Source: Megalopta genalis
Taxonomy: Eukaryota; Arthropoda; Insecta; Hymenoptera; Halictidae
Length of the DNA stretch: 64,000 nt
Direction: 5' to 3'
NCBI RefSeq assembly: GCF_051020955.1
Contig: NW_027477094.1
Location: 1-64,000, forward strand
Below, one piece after another: positions 1 through 13,905 of the stretch (positions are counted from its first letter, which is position 1; each line of letters starts with the position of its first letter). Both the position numbers and the translations under genes were made by a program. The notes below the pieces were generated by a model. That model was given only the letters and a program-made list of their open reading frames with translations. It had not been told where the DNA came from and made no database searches.

Positions 1-360
1 AAATGGTTTAGATTCAGATACTTGTAATAAACATGATTTAGCTTCCACTGCATTCGAAACAAACGAGTTAGCTTCAAATCCAAGCGAAACACATGATTTA
101 GTTTCAAATTAATGCGAAGTAGAAGGCTTAGCTTCAAATCCATGCGATACGAATGGTTTAGCTTCAAATGCTTGCGAATATAAGTGATATAGCTTCAAAT
201 GCAGGCGAAACAAACGAGTTAGCTACAAATCCATGCGAAACAAATGATTTAGCTTCAAATCAATGCTAAGTAGAAGGCTTAGCTTCAAATCCATGCGAAA
301 CGAATGATTTAGCTTCAAATACTTGCCTTATAGATGATATAGCTTCAAATGCTGGCGACA

Positions 361-600
361 CAAACGAGTTAGCTTCAAATCCAAGCGAAACACATGATTT
401 AGCCTCAAATGAATGCGGAGTAGAAGACTTAGCTTCAAATCTATGCGGAACAAATGGTTTAGCCTCAAATACTTGTGATATACATGATTTAGCTTCAACT
501 GCATGCGAAACAACTGAGTTAGCTTCAAATTCAAGCGAAACACATGATTTAGATTCAAATACTTGCCTTATAAATGATATAGCTTCAAATGCAGGCGAAA
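361..600 (+). repeat. 8-monomer cassette (about 240 bp), recurrent in the array
   Basis: Eight consecutive monomers of distinct subtype occur here. Read in the open plus frame they give the 10-residue words NELASNPSET, HDLASNECGV, EDLASNLCGT, NGLASNTCDI, HDLASTACET, TELASNSSET, HDLDSNTCLI and NDIASNAGET. The same order recurs with few changes at about 1681, 9181, 21708, 27200, 33560, 33950, 42660, 46770, 50580, 52480, 57130, 58720, 60165, 61750 and 63345. It is therefore a mid-level unit between the monomer and the kilobase repeats. On the minus strand its reverse complement gives a recurrent 76-codon open frame, which is a shadow of the repeat. Confidence 0.8.
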
Positions 601-3600
601 CAAACGAGTTAGCTACAAATCCATGTGAAACACATGATTTAGCTTGAAATCAATGCGAAGTAGAAGACTTAGCTTCAAATCCATGCGAAAAGAATGATTT
701 AGCTTCAAATACCTGCCTTATTAATGATATAGCTTCAAATGCAGGCGAAACAAACGAGTTAGCTTCAAATCCAAGCGAAACACATGATTTAGCTTCAAAT
801 GAATGTGGAGTAGAAGACTTAGCTTCAAATCCATGCGAAACGAATGATTTAGCTTCAAATACTTGCCTTATAAATGATATAGCTTCAAATGCATGCGAAA
901 CAAACGTGTTAGCTTCAAATCCAAGCGAAAAACATGATTTAGCTTCAAATGAATGCGGAGTAGAAGACTTAGCTTCAAATCCATGCGAAACGAATGATTT
1001 ACCTTCAAACACTTGCCTTATAAATGATATAGCTTCAAATGCAGGCGACACAAACGAGTTAGCTTCAAATCCAAGCGGAACACATGATTAATCTTCAAAT
1101 GAATGCGGAGTAGAAGACTTAGCTTCAAATATATGCGGAAAAAACGGTTTAGCCTCAAATACTTGTGATATACATGATTTAGCTTCAACTGCATGCGAAA
1201 CAACTGAGTTAGCTTCAAATCCAAGCGGAACACATGATTTAGCTTCAAATACTTGCCATATAAATGATATAGCTTCAATTGCAGGCGAAACAAACCAGTT
1301 AACTTCAATTCCATGCGAAACAAATGATTTAGCTTCAAATCAATGCTAAGTAGAAGGCTTAGCTTCAAATCCATGCGAAACGAATGATTTAGCTTCAAAT
1401 ACTTGCCTTATAAATGATATAGCTTCAAATGCAGGCGACACAAACGAGTTAGCTTCAAATCCAAGCGGAACACATGATTTAGCTTCAAATACTTGCCATA
1501 TAAATGATATAGCTTCAATTGCAGGCGAAACAAACCAGTTAACTTCAATTCCATGCGAAACAAATGATTTAGCTTCAAATCAATGCTAAGTAGAAGGCTT
1601 AGCTTCAAATCCATGCGAAACGAATGATTTAGCTTCAAATACTTGCCTTATAAATGATATAGCTTCAAATGCAGGCGACACAAACGAGTTAGCTTCAAAC
1701 CCAAGCGAAACACATGATTTAGCTTCAAATGCATGCGGAGTAGAAGATTTAGCTTCAAATCTATGCGGAACAAATGGTTTAGCCTCAAATACTTGTGATG
1801 TACATGATTTAGCTTCAACTGCATGCGAAACAACTGAGTTAGCTTCAAATACAAGCGAAACACATGATTTAGATTCAAATACTTGCCTTATAAATGATAT
1901 AGCTTCAAGTGCGGGCGAAACAAATGAGTTAGCTACAAATCCATGAAAAACACATGATTTAGCTTCAAATCAATTCGAAGTAGAAGGCTTAGATTCAAAT
2001 CCATGCGAAACGAAAGATTTAGATTCAAATACTTGCGAATATAAGTGATATAGCTTCAAATGCAGGCGAAACAAACGAGTTAGCTACAAAACCATGCGAA
2101 ACAAATGATTTAGCTTCAAATCAATGCTAAGTAGAAGGCTTAGCTTCAAATCCATGCGAAACGAATGATTTAGCTTCAAATACTTGTGATATACATGATT
2201 TAGCTTCCACTGCATTCGAAACAAACGAGTTAGCTTCAAATCCAAGCGAAACACATGATTTAGTTTCAAATTAATGCGAAGTAGAAGGCTTAGATTCAAA
2301 TCCATGCGAAACGAAAGTTTTATATTCAAATACTTGCGAATATAAGTGATATAGCTTCAAATGCAGGCGAAACAAACGAGTTAGCTTCAAATCCAAGCGA
2401 AACACATGATTTAGCTTCAAATGAATGCGGAGTAGAAGACTTAGCTTCAAATCCATGTGAAACGAATGATTTACCTTCAAATACTTGCCTTATAAATGAT
2501 ATAGCTTCAAATACAGGCGAAACAAACGAGTTAGCTTCAAATCCAAGCGAAACACATGATTTAACTTCAAATACTTGCCTTATAAATGATATAGCTTCAA
2601 TTGCAGGCGAAACAAACCAGTTAGCTTCAAATCCAAGCGAAACACATGATTTAGTTTCAAATTAATGCGAAGTAGAAGGCTTAGCTTCAAATCCACGCGA
2701 TACGAATGGTTTAGCTTCAAATGCTTGCGAATATAAGTGATATAGCTTCAAATGCAGGCGAAGCAAACGAGTTAGCTACAAATCCATGCGAAACAGATGA
2801 TTTAGCTTCAAATCAATGCTAAGTAGAAGGCTTAGCTTCAAATCCATGCGAAACGAATGATTTAGCTTCAAATACTTGCCATATAAATTATATAGCTTCA
2901 ATTGCAGGCGAAACAAACCAGTTAACTTCAATTCCATGCGAAACAAATGATTTAGCTTCAAATCAATGCTAAGTAGAAGGCTTAGCTTCAAATCCATGCG
3001 AGACGAATGATTTAGCTTCAAATACTTGCCTTATAAATGATATAGCTTCAAATGCAGGCGACACAAACGAGTTAGCTTCAAATCCAAGCGAAACACATTA
3101 TTTAGCTTCAAATGAATGCGGAGTAGAAGACTTAGCTTCAAATCTATGCGGAACAAATGGTTTAGCCTCAAATACTTGTGATATACATGATTTAGCTTCA
3201 ACTGCATGCGAAACGAATGATTTAGCTTCAAATACTTGCCTTATAGATGATATAGCTTCAAATGCTGTCGACACAAACGAGTTAGCTTCAAATCCAAGCG
3301 AAACACATGATTTAGCCTCAAATGAATGCGGAGTAGAAGACTTAGCTTCAAATCTATGCGGAACAAATGGTTTAGCCTCAAATACTTGTGATATACATGA
3401 TTTAGCTTCAACTGCATGCGAAACAACTGAGTTAGCTTCAAAACCAAGCGAAACACATGATTTAGATTCAAATACTTGCCTTATAAATGATATAGCTTCA
3501 AATGCAGGCGAAACAAACGAGTTAGCTACAAATCCATGTGAAACACATGATTTAGCTTGAAATCAATGCGAAGTAGAAGACTTAGCTTCAAATCCATGCG

Positions 3601-5766
3601 AAACACATGATTTAGATTCAAATACTTGCCTTATAAATGATATAGCTTCAAATGCAGGCGAAACAAACGAGTTAGCTACAAATCCATGTGAAACACATGA
3701 TTTAGCTTGAAATCAATGCGAAGTAGAAGACTTAGCTTCAAATCCATGCGAAAAGAATGATTTAGCTTCAAATACCTGCCTTATAAATGATATAGCTTCA
3801 AATGCAGGCGAAACAAACGAGTTAGCTTCAAATCCAAGCGAAACACATGATTTAGCTTCAAATGAATGTGGAGTAGAAGACTTAGCTTCAAATCCATGCG
3901 AAACGAATGATTTAGCATCAAATACTTGCCTTATAAATGATATAGCTTCAAATGCATGCGAAACAAACGTGTTAGCTTCAAATCCAAGCGAAACACATGA
4001 TTTAGCTTCAAATGAATGCGGAGTAGAAGACTTAGCTTCAAATCCATGCGAAACGAATGATTTACCTTCAAACACTTGCCTTATAAATGATATAGCTTCA
4101 AATGCAGGCGACACAAACGAGTTAGCTTCAAATCCAAGCGAAACACATGATTAATCTTCAAATGAATGCGGAGTAGAAGACTTAGCTTCAAATATATGCG
4201 GAAAAAAACGGTTTAGTCTCAAATACTTGTGATATACATGATTTAGCTTCAACTGCATGCGAAACAACTGAGTTAGCTTCAAATCCAAGCGGAACACATG
4301 ATTCAGATTCAAATACTTGCTATATAAATGATATAGCTTCAATTGCAGGCGAAACAAACCAGTTAACTTCAATTCCATGCGAAACAAATGATTTAGCTTC
4401 AAATCAATGCTAAGTAGAAGGCTTAGCTTCAAATCCATGCGAAACGAATGATTTAGCTTCAAATACTTGCCTTATAAATGATATAGCTTCAAATGCAGGC
4501 GACACAAACGAGTTAGCTTCAAACCCAAGCGAAACACATGATTTAGCTTCAAATGCATGCGGAGTAGAAGATTTAGCTTCAAATCTATGCGGAACAAATG
4601 GTTTTAGCCTCAAATACTTGTGATGTACATGATTTAGCTTCAACTGCATGCGAAACAACTGAGTTAGCTTCAAATACAAGCGAAACACATGATTTAGATT
4701 CAAATCAATGCTAACTAGAAGGCTTAGCTTCAAATCCATGCGAAACGAATGATTTAGCTTCAAATACTTGCCTTATAAATGATATAGCTTCAAATGCAGG
4801 CGACACAAACGCGTTAGCTTCAAATCCAAGCGATACACATGATTTAGCTTCAAATGAATGCGGAGTAGAAGACTTAGCTTCAAATCTATGCGGAACAAAC
4901 GGTTTAGCCTCAAATACTTGTGATATACATGATTAAGCTTCAACTGCATGCGAAACAACTGAGTTAGCTTCAAATCCAAGCGAAACACATGATTTAGATT
5001 CAAATACTTGCCTTATAAATGATATAGCTTCAAGTGCAGGCGAAACAAACGAGTTAGCTATAAATCCATGTGAAACACATGATTTAGCTTGAAATCAATG
5101 CGAAGTAGAAGACTTAGCTTCAAATCTATGCGGAACAAATGGTTTAGCCTCAAATACTTGTGATATACATGATTTAGCTTCAACTGCATGCGAAACTACT
5201 GAGCTAGCTTCAAATCCAAGCGGAACACATGATTTAGCATCAAATACTTGCCATATAAATGATATAGCTTCAATTGCTGGCGAAACAAACCAGTTAACTT
5301 CAATTCCATGCGAAACAAATGATTTAGCTTCAAATCAATGCTAAGTAGAAGGCTTAGCTTCTAATCCATGCGAAACGAATGAATTAGCTACAAATACTTG
5401 CCTTATAAATGATATAGCTTCAAATACAGGCGAAACAAACGAGTTAGCTTCAAATCCAAGCGAAACACTTGATTTAGCTTCAAATACTTGCCTTATAAAT
5501 GATATAGCTTCAATTGCAGGCGAAACAAACCAGTTAACTACAAATCCATGCGAAACAAATGATTTATCTTCAAATCAATGCGAAGTAGAAGGCTTAGCTT
5601 CAAATCCATGCGAAACGAATGGTTTAGCTTCAAATGCTTGCGATATAAATGATATAGCTTCAAATGCAGGCGGAACAAACGAGATAGCTTTAAATCCAAG
5701 CGAAACACATGATTTAGTTTCAAATCAGTGCCAAGTGGAAGGCTTAGCTTCAAATCAATGCGGAAG

Positions 5767-7966
5767 AAATGGTTTAGATTCAGATACTTGTAATAAACAT
5801 GATTTAGCTTCCACTGCATTCGAAACAAACGAGTTAGCTTCAAATCCAAGCGAAACACATGATTTAGTTTCAAATTAATGCGAAGTAGAAGGCTTAGCTT
5901 CAAATCCATGCGATACGAATGGTTTAGCTTCAAATGCTTGCGAATATAAGTGATATAGCTTCAAATGCAGGCGAAACAAACGAGTTAGCTACAAATCCAT
6001 GCGAAACAAATGATTTAGCTTCAAATCAATGCTAAGTAGAAGGCTTAGCTTCAAATCCATGCGAAACGAATGATTTAGCTTCAAATACTTGCCTTATAGA
6101 TGATATAGCTTCAAATGCTGGCGACACAAACGAGTTAGCTTCAAATCCAAGCGAAACACATGATTTAGCCTCAAATGAATGCGGAGTAGAAGACTTAGCT
6201 TCAAATCTATGCGGAACAAATGGTTTAGCCTCAAATACTTGTGATATACATGATTTAGCTTCAACTGCATGCGAAACAACTGAGTTAGCTTCAAATCCAA
6301 GCGAAACACATGATTTAGATTCAAATACTTGCCTTATAAATGATATAGCTTCAAATGCAGGCGAAACAAACGAGTTAGCTACAAATCCATGTGAAACACA
6401 TGATTTAGCTTGAAATCAATGCGAAGTAGAAGACTTAGCTTCAAATCCATGCGAAAAGAATGATTTAGCTTCAAATACCTGCCTTATAAATGATATAGCT
6501 TCAAATGCAGGCGAAACAAACGAGTTAGCTTCAAATCCAAGCGAAACACATGATTTAGCTTCAAATGAATGTGGAGTAGAAGACTTAGCTTCAAATCCAT
6601 GCGAAACGAATGATTTAGCTTCAAATACTTGCCTTATAAATGATATAGCTTCAAATGCATGCGAAACAAACGTGTTAGCTTCAAATCCAAGCGAAAAACA
6701 TGATTTAGCTTCAAATGAATGCGGAGTAGAAGACTTAGCTTCAAATCCATGCGAAACGAATGATTTACCTTCAAACACTTGCCTTATAAATGATATAGCT
6801 TCATATGCAGGCGACACAAACGAGTTAGCTTCAAATCCAAGCGGAACACATGATTAATCTTCAAATGAATGCGGAGTAGAAGACTTAGCTTCAAATATAT
6901 GCGGAAAAAACGGTTTAGCCTCAAATACTTGTGATATACATGATTTAGCTTCAACTGCATGCGAAACAACTGAGTTAGCTTCAAATCCAAGCGGAACACA
7001 TGATTTAGCTTCAAATACTTGCCATATAAATGATATAGCTTCAATTGCAGGCGAAACAAACCAGTTAACTTCAATTCCATGCGAAACAAATGATTTAGCT
7101 TCAAATCAATGCTAAGTAGAAGGCTTAGCTTCAAATCCATGCGAAACGAATGATTTAGCTTCAAATACTTGCCTTATAAATGATATAGCTTCAAATGCAG
7201 GCGACACAAACGAGTTAGCTTCAAATCCAAGCGGAACACATGATTTAGCTTCAAATACTTGCCATATAAATGATATAGCTTCAATTGCAGGCGAAACAAA
7301 CCAGTTAACTTCAATTCCATGCGAAACAAATGATTTAGCTTCAAATCAATGCTAAGTAGAAGGCTTAGCTTCAAATCCATGCGAAACGAATGATTTAGCT
7401 TCAAATACTTGCCTTATAAATGATATAGCTTCAAATGCAGGCGACACAAACGAGTTAGCTTCAAACCCAAGCGAAACACATGATTTAGCTTCAAATGCAT
7501 GCGGAGTAGAAGATTTAGCTTCAAATCTATGCGGAACAAATGGTTTAGCCTCAAATACTTGTGATGTACATGATTTAGCTTCAACTGCATGCGAAACAAC
7601 TGAGTTAGCTTCAAATACAAGCGAAACACATGATTTAGATTCAAATACTTGCCTTATAAATGATATAGCTTCAAGTGCGGGCGAAACAAATGAGTTAGCT
7701 ACAAATCCATGAAAAACACATGATTTAGCTTCAAATCAATTCGAAGTAGAAGGCTTAGATTCAAATCCATGCGAAACGAAAGATTTAGATTCAAATACTT
7801 GCGAATATAAGTGATATAGCTTCAAATGCAGGCGAAACAAACGAGTTAGCTACAAAACCATGCGAAACAAATGATTTAGCTTCAAATCAATGCTAAGTAG
7901 AAGGCTTAGCTTCAAATCCATGCGAAACGAATGATTTAGCTTCAAATACTTGTGATATACATGATT
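5767..7966 (+). repeat. Segmental duplication of 1-2200 (offset 5,766 bp)
   Basis: Aligned by eye, this segment repeats the first 2.2 kb of the window with only scattered substitutions (for example 526 versus 6292, and 722 versus 6488). Both copies diverge at the same monomer (about 2200 and 7966). The offset is 192 units of 30 bp plus 6 bp, as expected when several 31-bp monomers lie between the copies. A partly related copy, with an extra 150 bp, lies at about 3198-4150. Confidence 0.8.
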
Positions 7967-10632
7967 TAGCTTCAACTGCATGCGAAACAACTGAGTTAGC
8001 TACAAATCCAAGCGAAACACATGATTTAGCTTCAAATCAATGCGAAGTAGAAGGCTTAGCTTCAAATCCATGCGAAACGAATGGTTTGGCTTCAAATGCT
8101 TGCGATATAAATGATATAGCTTCAAATGCAGGCGGAGCAAACGAGTTAGCTTTAAATCCAAGCGAATCACATGATTTAGCTTCAAATGAATGCGGAGTAG
8201 AAGACTTAGCTTCAAATCTATGCGGAACAAATGGTTTAGCCTCAAATACTTGTGATATACATGATTTAGCTTCAACTGCATGCGAAACTACTGAGTTAGC
8301 TTCAAATCCAAGCGGAACATATGATTTAGCTTCAAATACTTGCCATATAAATGATATAGCTTCAATTGCAGGCGAAACAAACCAGTTAACTTCAATTCCA
8401 TGCGAAACAAGTGATTTAGCTTCAAATCAATGCTAAGTAGAAGGCTTAGCTTCAAATCCATGCGAAACGAATGATTTAACTTCAAATACTTGCCTTATAA
8501 ATGATATAGCTTCAAATGCAGGCGACACAAAGGAGTTAGCTTCAAATCCAAGCGAAACACATGATTAATCTTCAAATGAATGCGGAGTAGAAGACTTAGC
8601 TTCAAATCTATGCGGAACAAACGGTTTAGCCTAAAAATACTTGTGATATACATGATTTAGCTTCAACTGCATGCGAAACTACTGAGTTAGCTTCAAATCC
8701 AAGCGAAACACATGATTTAGATTCAAATACTTGCCTTATAAATGATATAGATTCAATTGCAGGCGAAACAAACCAGTTAACTTCAATTCCATGCGAAACA
8801 AATGATTTATCTTCAAATCAATGCGAAGTAGAAGGTTTAGCTTCAAATCCATGCGAAACGAATGATTTAGCTTCAAATACTTGCCTTATAAATGATATAG
8901 CTTCAAATGCAGGCGAAACGAACGAGTTAGCTACAAATCCAAGCGAAACACATGATTTAGCTTCAAATCAATGCGAAGTAGAAGGCTTACCTTCAAATCC
9001 ATGCGAAACGAATGGTTTAGCTTCAAATGCTTGCGATATAAATGATATAGCTTCAAATGCAGGCGGAACAAACGAGTTAGCTTCAAATCCAAGCGTAACA
9101 CATGATTAAGCTTCAAATGCATGTGAAACACATGATTTAGCTTCAAATACTTGCCTTATAAATGATATAGCTTCAAATGCAGGCGACACAAACGAGTTAG
9201 CTTCAAACCCAAGCGAAACACATGATTTTGCTTCAAATGCATGCGGAGTAGAAGATTTAGCTTCAAATCTATGCGGAACAAATGGTTTAGCCTCAAATAC
9301 TTGTGATATACATGATTTAGCTTCAACTGCATGCGAAACAACTGAGTTAGCTTCAAATCCAAGCGAAACACATGATTTAGATTCAAATACTTGCCTTATA
9401 AATGATATAGCTTCAAGTGCAGGCGACTCAAACGAGTTAGCTACAAATCCATGAAAAACACATGATTTAGCTTCAAATCAATTCGAAGTAGAAGGCTTAG
9501 ATTCAAATCCATGCGAAACGAAAGATTTAGATTCAAATACTTGCAAATATAAGTGATATAGCTTCAAATGCAGGCGAAACAAACGAGTTAGCTTCAAATC
9601 CAAGCGAAACACATGATTTAGCTTCAAATGAATGCGGAGTAGAAGACTTAGCTTCAAATCTATGCGGAACAAATGGTTTAGCCTCAAATACTTGTGATAT
9701 ACATGATTTAGCTTCAACTGCATGCGAAACAACTGAGTTAGCTACAAATCCAAGCGAAACACATGATTTAGCTTCAAATCAATGCGAAGTATAAGGCTTA
9801 GCTTCAAATCCATGCGAAACGAATGGTTTGGCTTCAAATGCTTGCGATATAAATGATATAGCTTCAAATGCAGGCGGAACAAACGAGTTAGCTTTAAATC
9901 CAAGCGAAACACATGATTTAGTTTCAAATCAGTGCAAAGTAGAAGGCTTAGCTTCAAATCAATGCGGAAGAAATGGTTTAGATTCAGATACTTGTAATAA
10001 GCATGATTTAGCTTCAACTGCATTCGAAACAAACGAGTTAGCTTCAAATCCAAGCGAAACACATGATTTAGTTTCAAATTAATGCGAAGTAGAAGGCTTA
10101 GCTTCAAATCCATGCGAAACGAATGGTTTAGCTTCAAATGCTTGCGATACAAATGATATAGCTTCAAATGCAGGCGCAACAAACGAGTTAGCTACAAATC
10201 CATGTGAAACGCATGATTTAGCTTGAAATCAATGCGAAGTAGAAGACTTAGCTTCAAATCTATTCGGAACAAATGGTTTAGCCTCAAATACTTGTGATAT
10301 ACATGATTTAGCGTCAACTGCATGCGAAACTACTGAGTTAGCTTCAAATCCAAGCGGAACATATGATTTAGCTTCAAATACTTGCCATATAAATGATATA
10401 ACTTCAATTGCAGGCGAAACAAACCAGTTAACTTCAATTCCATGCGAAACAAGTGATTTAGCTTCAAATCAATGCTAAGTAAAAGGCTTAGCTTCAAATC
10501 AATGCGAAACAAATGGTTTAGATTCAGATACTTGTGATAAACATGATTTAGCTTCCTCTGCATGCGAAACAAACGAGTTAGCTTCAGATCCATGCGAAAC
10601 ACATGATTTAGCTTCCAATCAATGCAAAGTAG

Positions 10633-13600
10633 AAGGCTTAGCTTCAAATCCATGCGAAACGAATGATTTAGCTTCAAATACTTGCCTTATAAATGATATA
10701 GCTTCAAATGCAGGCGACACAAACGAGTTAGCTTCAAACCCAAGCGAAACACATGATTTAGCTTCAAATGCATTCGGAGTAGAAGATTTAGCTTCAAATC
10801 TATGCGGAACAAATGGTTTAGCCTCAAATACTTGTGATGTACATGATTTAGCTTCAACTGCATGCGAAACAACTGAGTTAGCTTCAAATACAAGCGAAAC
10901 ACATGATTTAGATTCAAATACTTGCCTTATAAATGATATAGCTTCAAGTGCGGGCGAAACAAATGAGTTAGCTACAAATCCATGAAAAACACATGATTTA
11001 GCTTCAAATCAATTCGAAGTAGAAGGCTTAGATTCAAATCCATGCGAAACGAAAGATTTAGATTCAAATACTTGCGAATATAAGTGATATAGCTTCAAAT
11101 GCAGGCGAAACAAACGAGTTAGCTACAAATCCATGCGAAACAAATGATTTAGCTTCAAATCAATGCTAAGTAGAAGGCTTAGCTTCAAATCCATGCGAAA
11201 CGAATGATTTAGCTTCAAATACTTGTGATATACATGATTTAGCTTCAACTGCATGCGAAACAACTGAGTTAGCTACAAATCCAAGCGAAACACATGATTT
11301 AGCTTCAAATCAATGCGAAGTAGAAGGCTTAGCTTCAAATCCATGCGAAACGAATGGTTTGGCTTCAAATGCTTGCGATATAAATGATATAGCTTCAAAT
11401 GCAGGCGGAGCAAACGAGTTAGCTTTAAATCCAAGCGAAACACATGATTTAGCTTCAAATGAATGCGGAGTAGAAGACTTAGCTTCAAATCTATGCGGAA
11501 CAAATGGTTTAGCCTCAAATACTTGTGATATACATGATTTAGCTTCAACTGCATGCGAAACTACTGAGTTAGCTTCAAATCCAAGCGGAACATATGATTT
11601 AGCTTCAAATACTTGCCATATAAATGATATAGCTTCAATTGCAGGCGAAACAAACCAGTTAACTTCAATTCCATGCGAAACAAGTGATTTAGCTTCAAAT
11701 CAATGCTAAGTAGAAGGCTTAGCTTCAAATCCATGCGAAACGAATGATTTAGCTTCAAATACTTGTGATATACATGATTTAGCTTCAACTGCATGCGAAA
11801 CAACTGAGTTAGCTACAAATCCAAGCGAAACACATGATTTAGATTCAAATCAATGCGAAGTAGAAGGCTTAGCTTCAAATCCATGCGGAACGAATGGTTT
11901 GGCTTCAAATGCTTGCGATATACATGATTTAGCTTCAACTGCATGCGAAACTACTGAGTTAGCTTCAAATCCAAGCGGAACACATGATTTAGCTTCAAAT
12001 ACTTGCCATATGAATGATATAGATTCAATTGCAGGCGAAACAAACCAGTTAACTTCAATTCCATGCGAAACAAATGATTTATCTTCAAATCAATGCGAAG
12101 TAGAAGGTTTAGCTTCAAATCCATGCGAAACGAATGATTTAGCTTCAAATACTTGCCTTATAAATGATATAGCTTCAAATGCAGGCGAAACGAACGAGTT
12201 AGCTACAAATCCAAGTGAAACACATGATTTAGCTTCAAATCAATGCGAAGTAGAAGGCTTACTTTCAAATCCATGCGAAACGAATGGTTTAGCTTCAAAT
12301 GCTTGCGATATAAATGATATAGCTTCAAATGCAGGCGGAACAAACGAGTTAGCTTCAAATCCAAGCGTAACACATGATTAAGCTTCAAATGCATGTGAAA
12401 CACATGATTTAGCTTCAAATACTTGCCTTATAAATGATATAGCTTCAAATGCAGGCGACACAAACGAGTTAGCTTCAAACCCAAGCGAAACACATGATTT
12501 TGCTTCAAATGCATGCGGAGTAGAAGATTTAGCTACAAATCTATGCGGAACAAATGGTTTAGCCTCAAATACTTGTGATATACATGATTTAGCTTCAACT
12601 GCATGCGAAACAACTGAGTTAGCTTCAAATCCAAGCGAAACACATGATTTAGATTCAAATACTTGCCTTATAAATGATATAGCTTCAAGTGCAGGCGACT
12701 CAAACGAGTTAGCTACAAATCCATGAAAAACACATGATTTAGCTTCAAATCAATTCGAAGTAGAAGGCTTAGATTCAAATCCATGCGAAACGAAAGATTT
12801 AGATTCAAATACTTGCAAATATAAGTGATATAGCTTCAAATGCAGGCGAAACAAACGAGTTAGCTTCAAATCCAAGCGAAACACATGATTTAGCTTCAAA
12901 TGAATGCGGAGTAGAAGACTTAGCTTCAAATCTATGCGGAACAAATGGTTTAGCCTCAAATACTTGTGATATACATGATTTAGCTTCAACTGCATGCGAA
13001 ACAACTGAGTTAGCTACAAATCCAAGCGAAACACATGATTTAGCTTCAAATCAATGCGAAGTATAAGGCTTAGCTTCAAATCCATGCGAAACGAATGGTT
13101 TGGCTTCAAATGCTTGCGATATAAATGATATAGCTTCAAATGCAGGCGGAACAAACGAGTTAGCTTTAAATCCAAGCGAAACACATGATTTAGTTTCAAA
13201 TCAGTGCAAAGTAGAAGGCTTAGCTTCAAATCAATGCGGAAGAAATGGTTTAGATTCAGATACTTGTAATAAGCATGATTTAGCTTCAACTCCATTCGAA
13301 ACAAACGAGTTAGCTTCAAATCCAAGCGAAACACATGATTTAGTTTCAAATTAATGCGAAGTAGAAGGCTTAGCTTCAAATCCATGCGAAACGAATGGTT
13401 TAGCTTCAAATGCTTGCGATACAAATGATATAGCTTCAAATGCAGGCGCAACAAACGAGTTAGCTACAAATCCATGTGAAACGCATGATTTAGCTTGAAA
13501 TCAATGCGAAGCAGAAGACTTAGCTTCAAATCTATTCGGAACAAATGGTTTAGCCTCAAATACTTGTGATATACATGATTTAGCTTCAACTGCATGCGAA

Positions 13601-13905
13601 ACTACTGAGTTAGCTTCAAATCCAAGCGGAACATATGATTTAGCTTCAAATACTTGCCATATAAATGATATAGCTTCAATTGCAGGCGAAACAAACCAGT
13701 TAACTTCAATTCCATGCGAAACAAGTGATTTAGCTTCAAATCAATGCTAAGTAGAAGGCTTAGCTTCAAATCAATGCGAAACAAATGGTTTAGATTCAGA
13801 TACTTGTGATAAACATGATTTAGCTTCCTCTGCATGCGAAACAAACGAGTTAGCTTCAGATCCATGCGAAACACATGATTTAGCTTCCAATCAATGCAAA
13901 GTAGA
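10633..13905 (+). repeat. Tandem 3.27-kb duplication of 7360-10632
   Basis: Markers at 7414, 8000, 8086 and 8288 recur 3,273 bp downstream, and markers at 9478, 9742 and 10330 recur 3,272 bp downstream. The copies are therefore directly adjacent and differ by a one-base indel, some substitutions and a locally rearranged stretch around 8480-8765. This is a tandem duplication about 109 monomers long. Confidence 0.75.
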
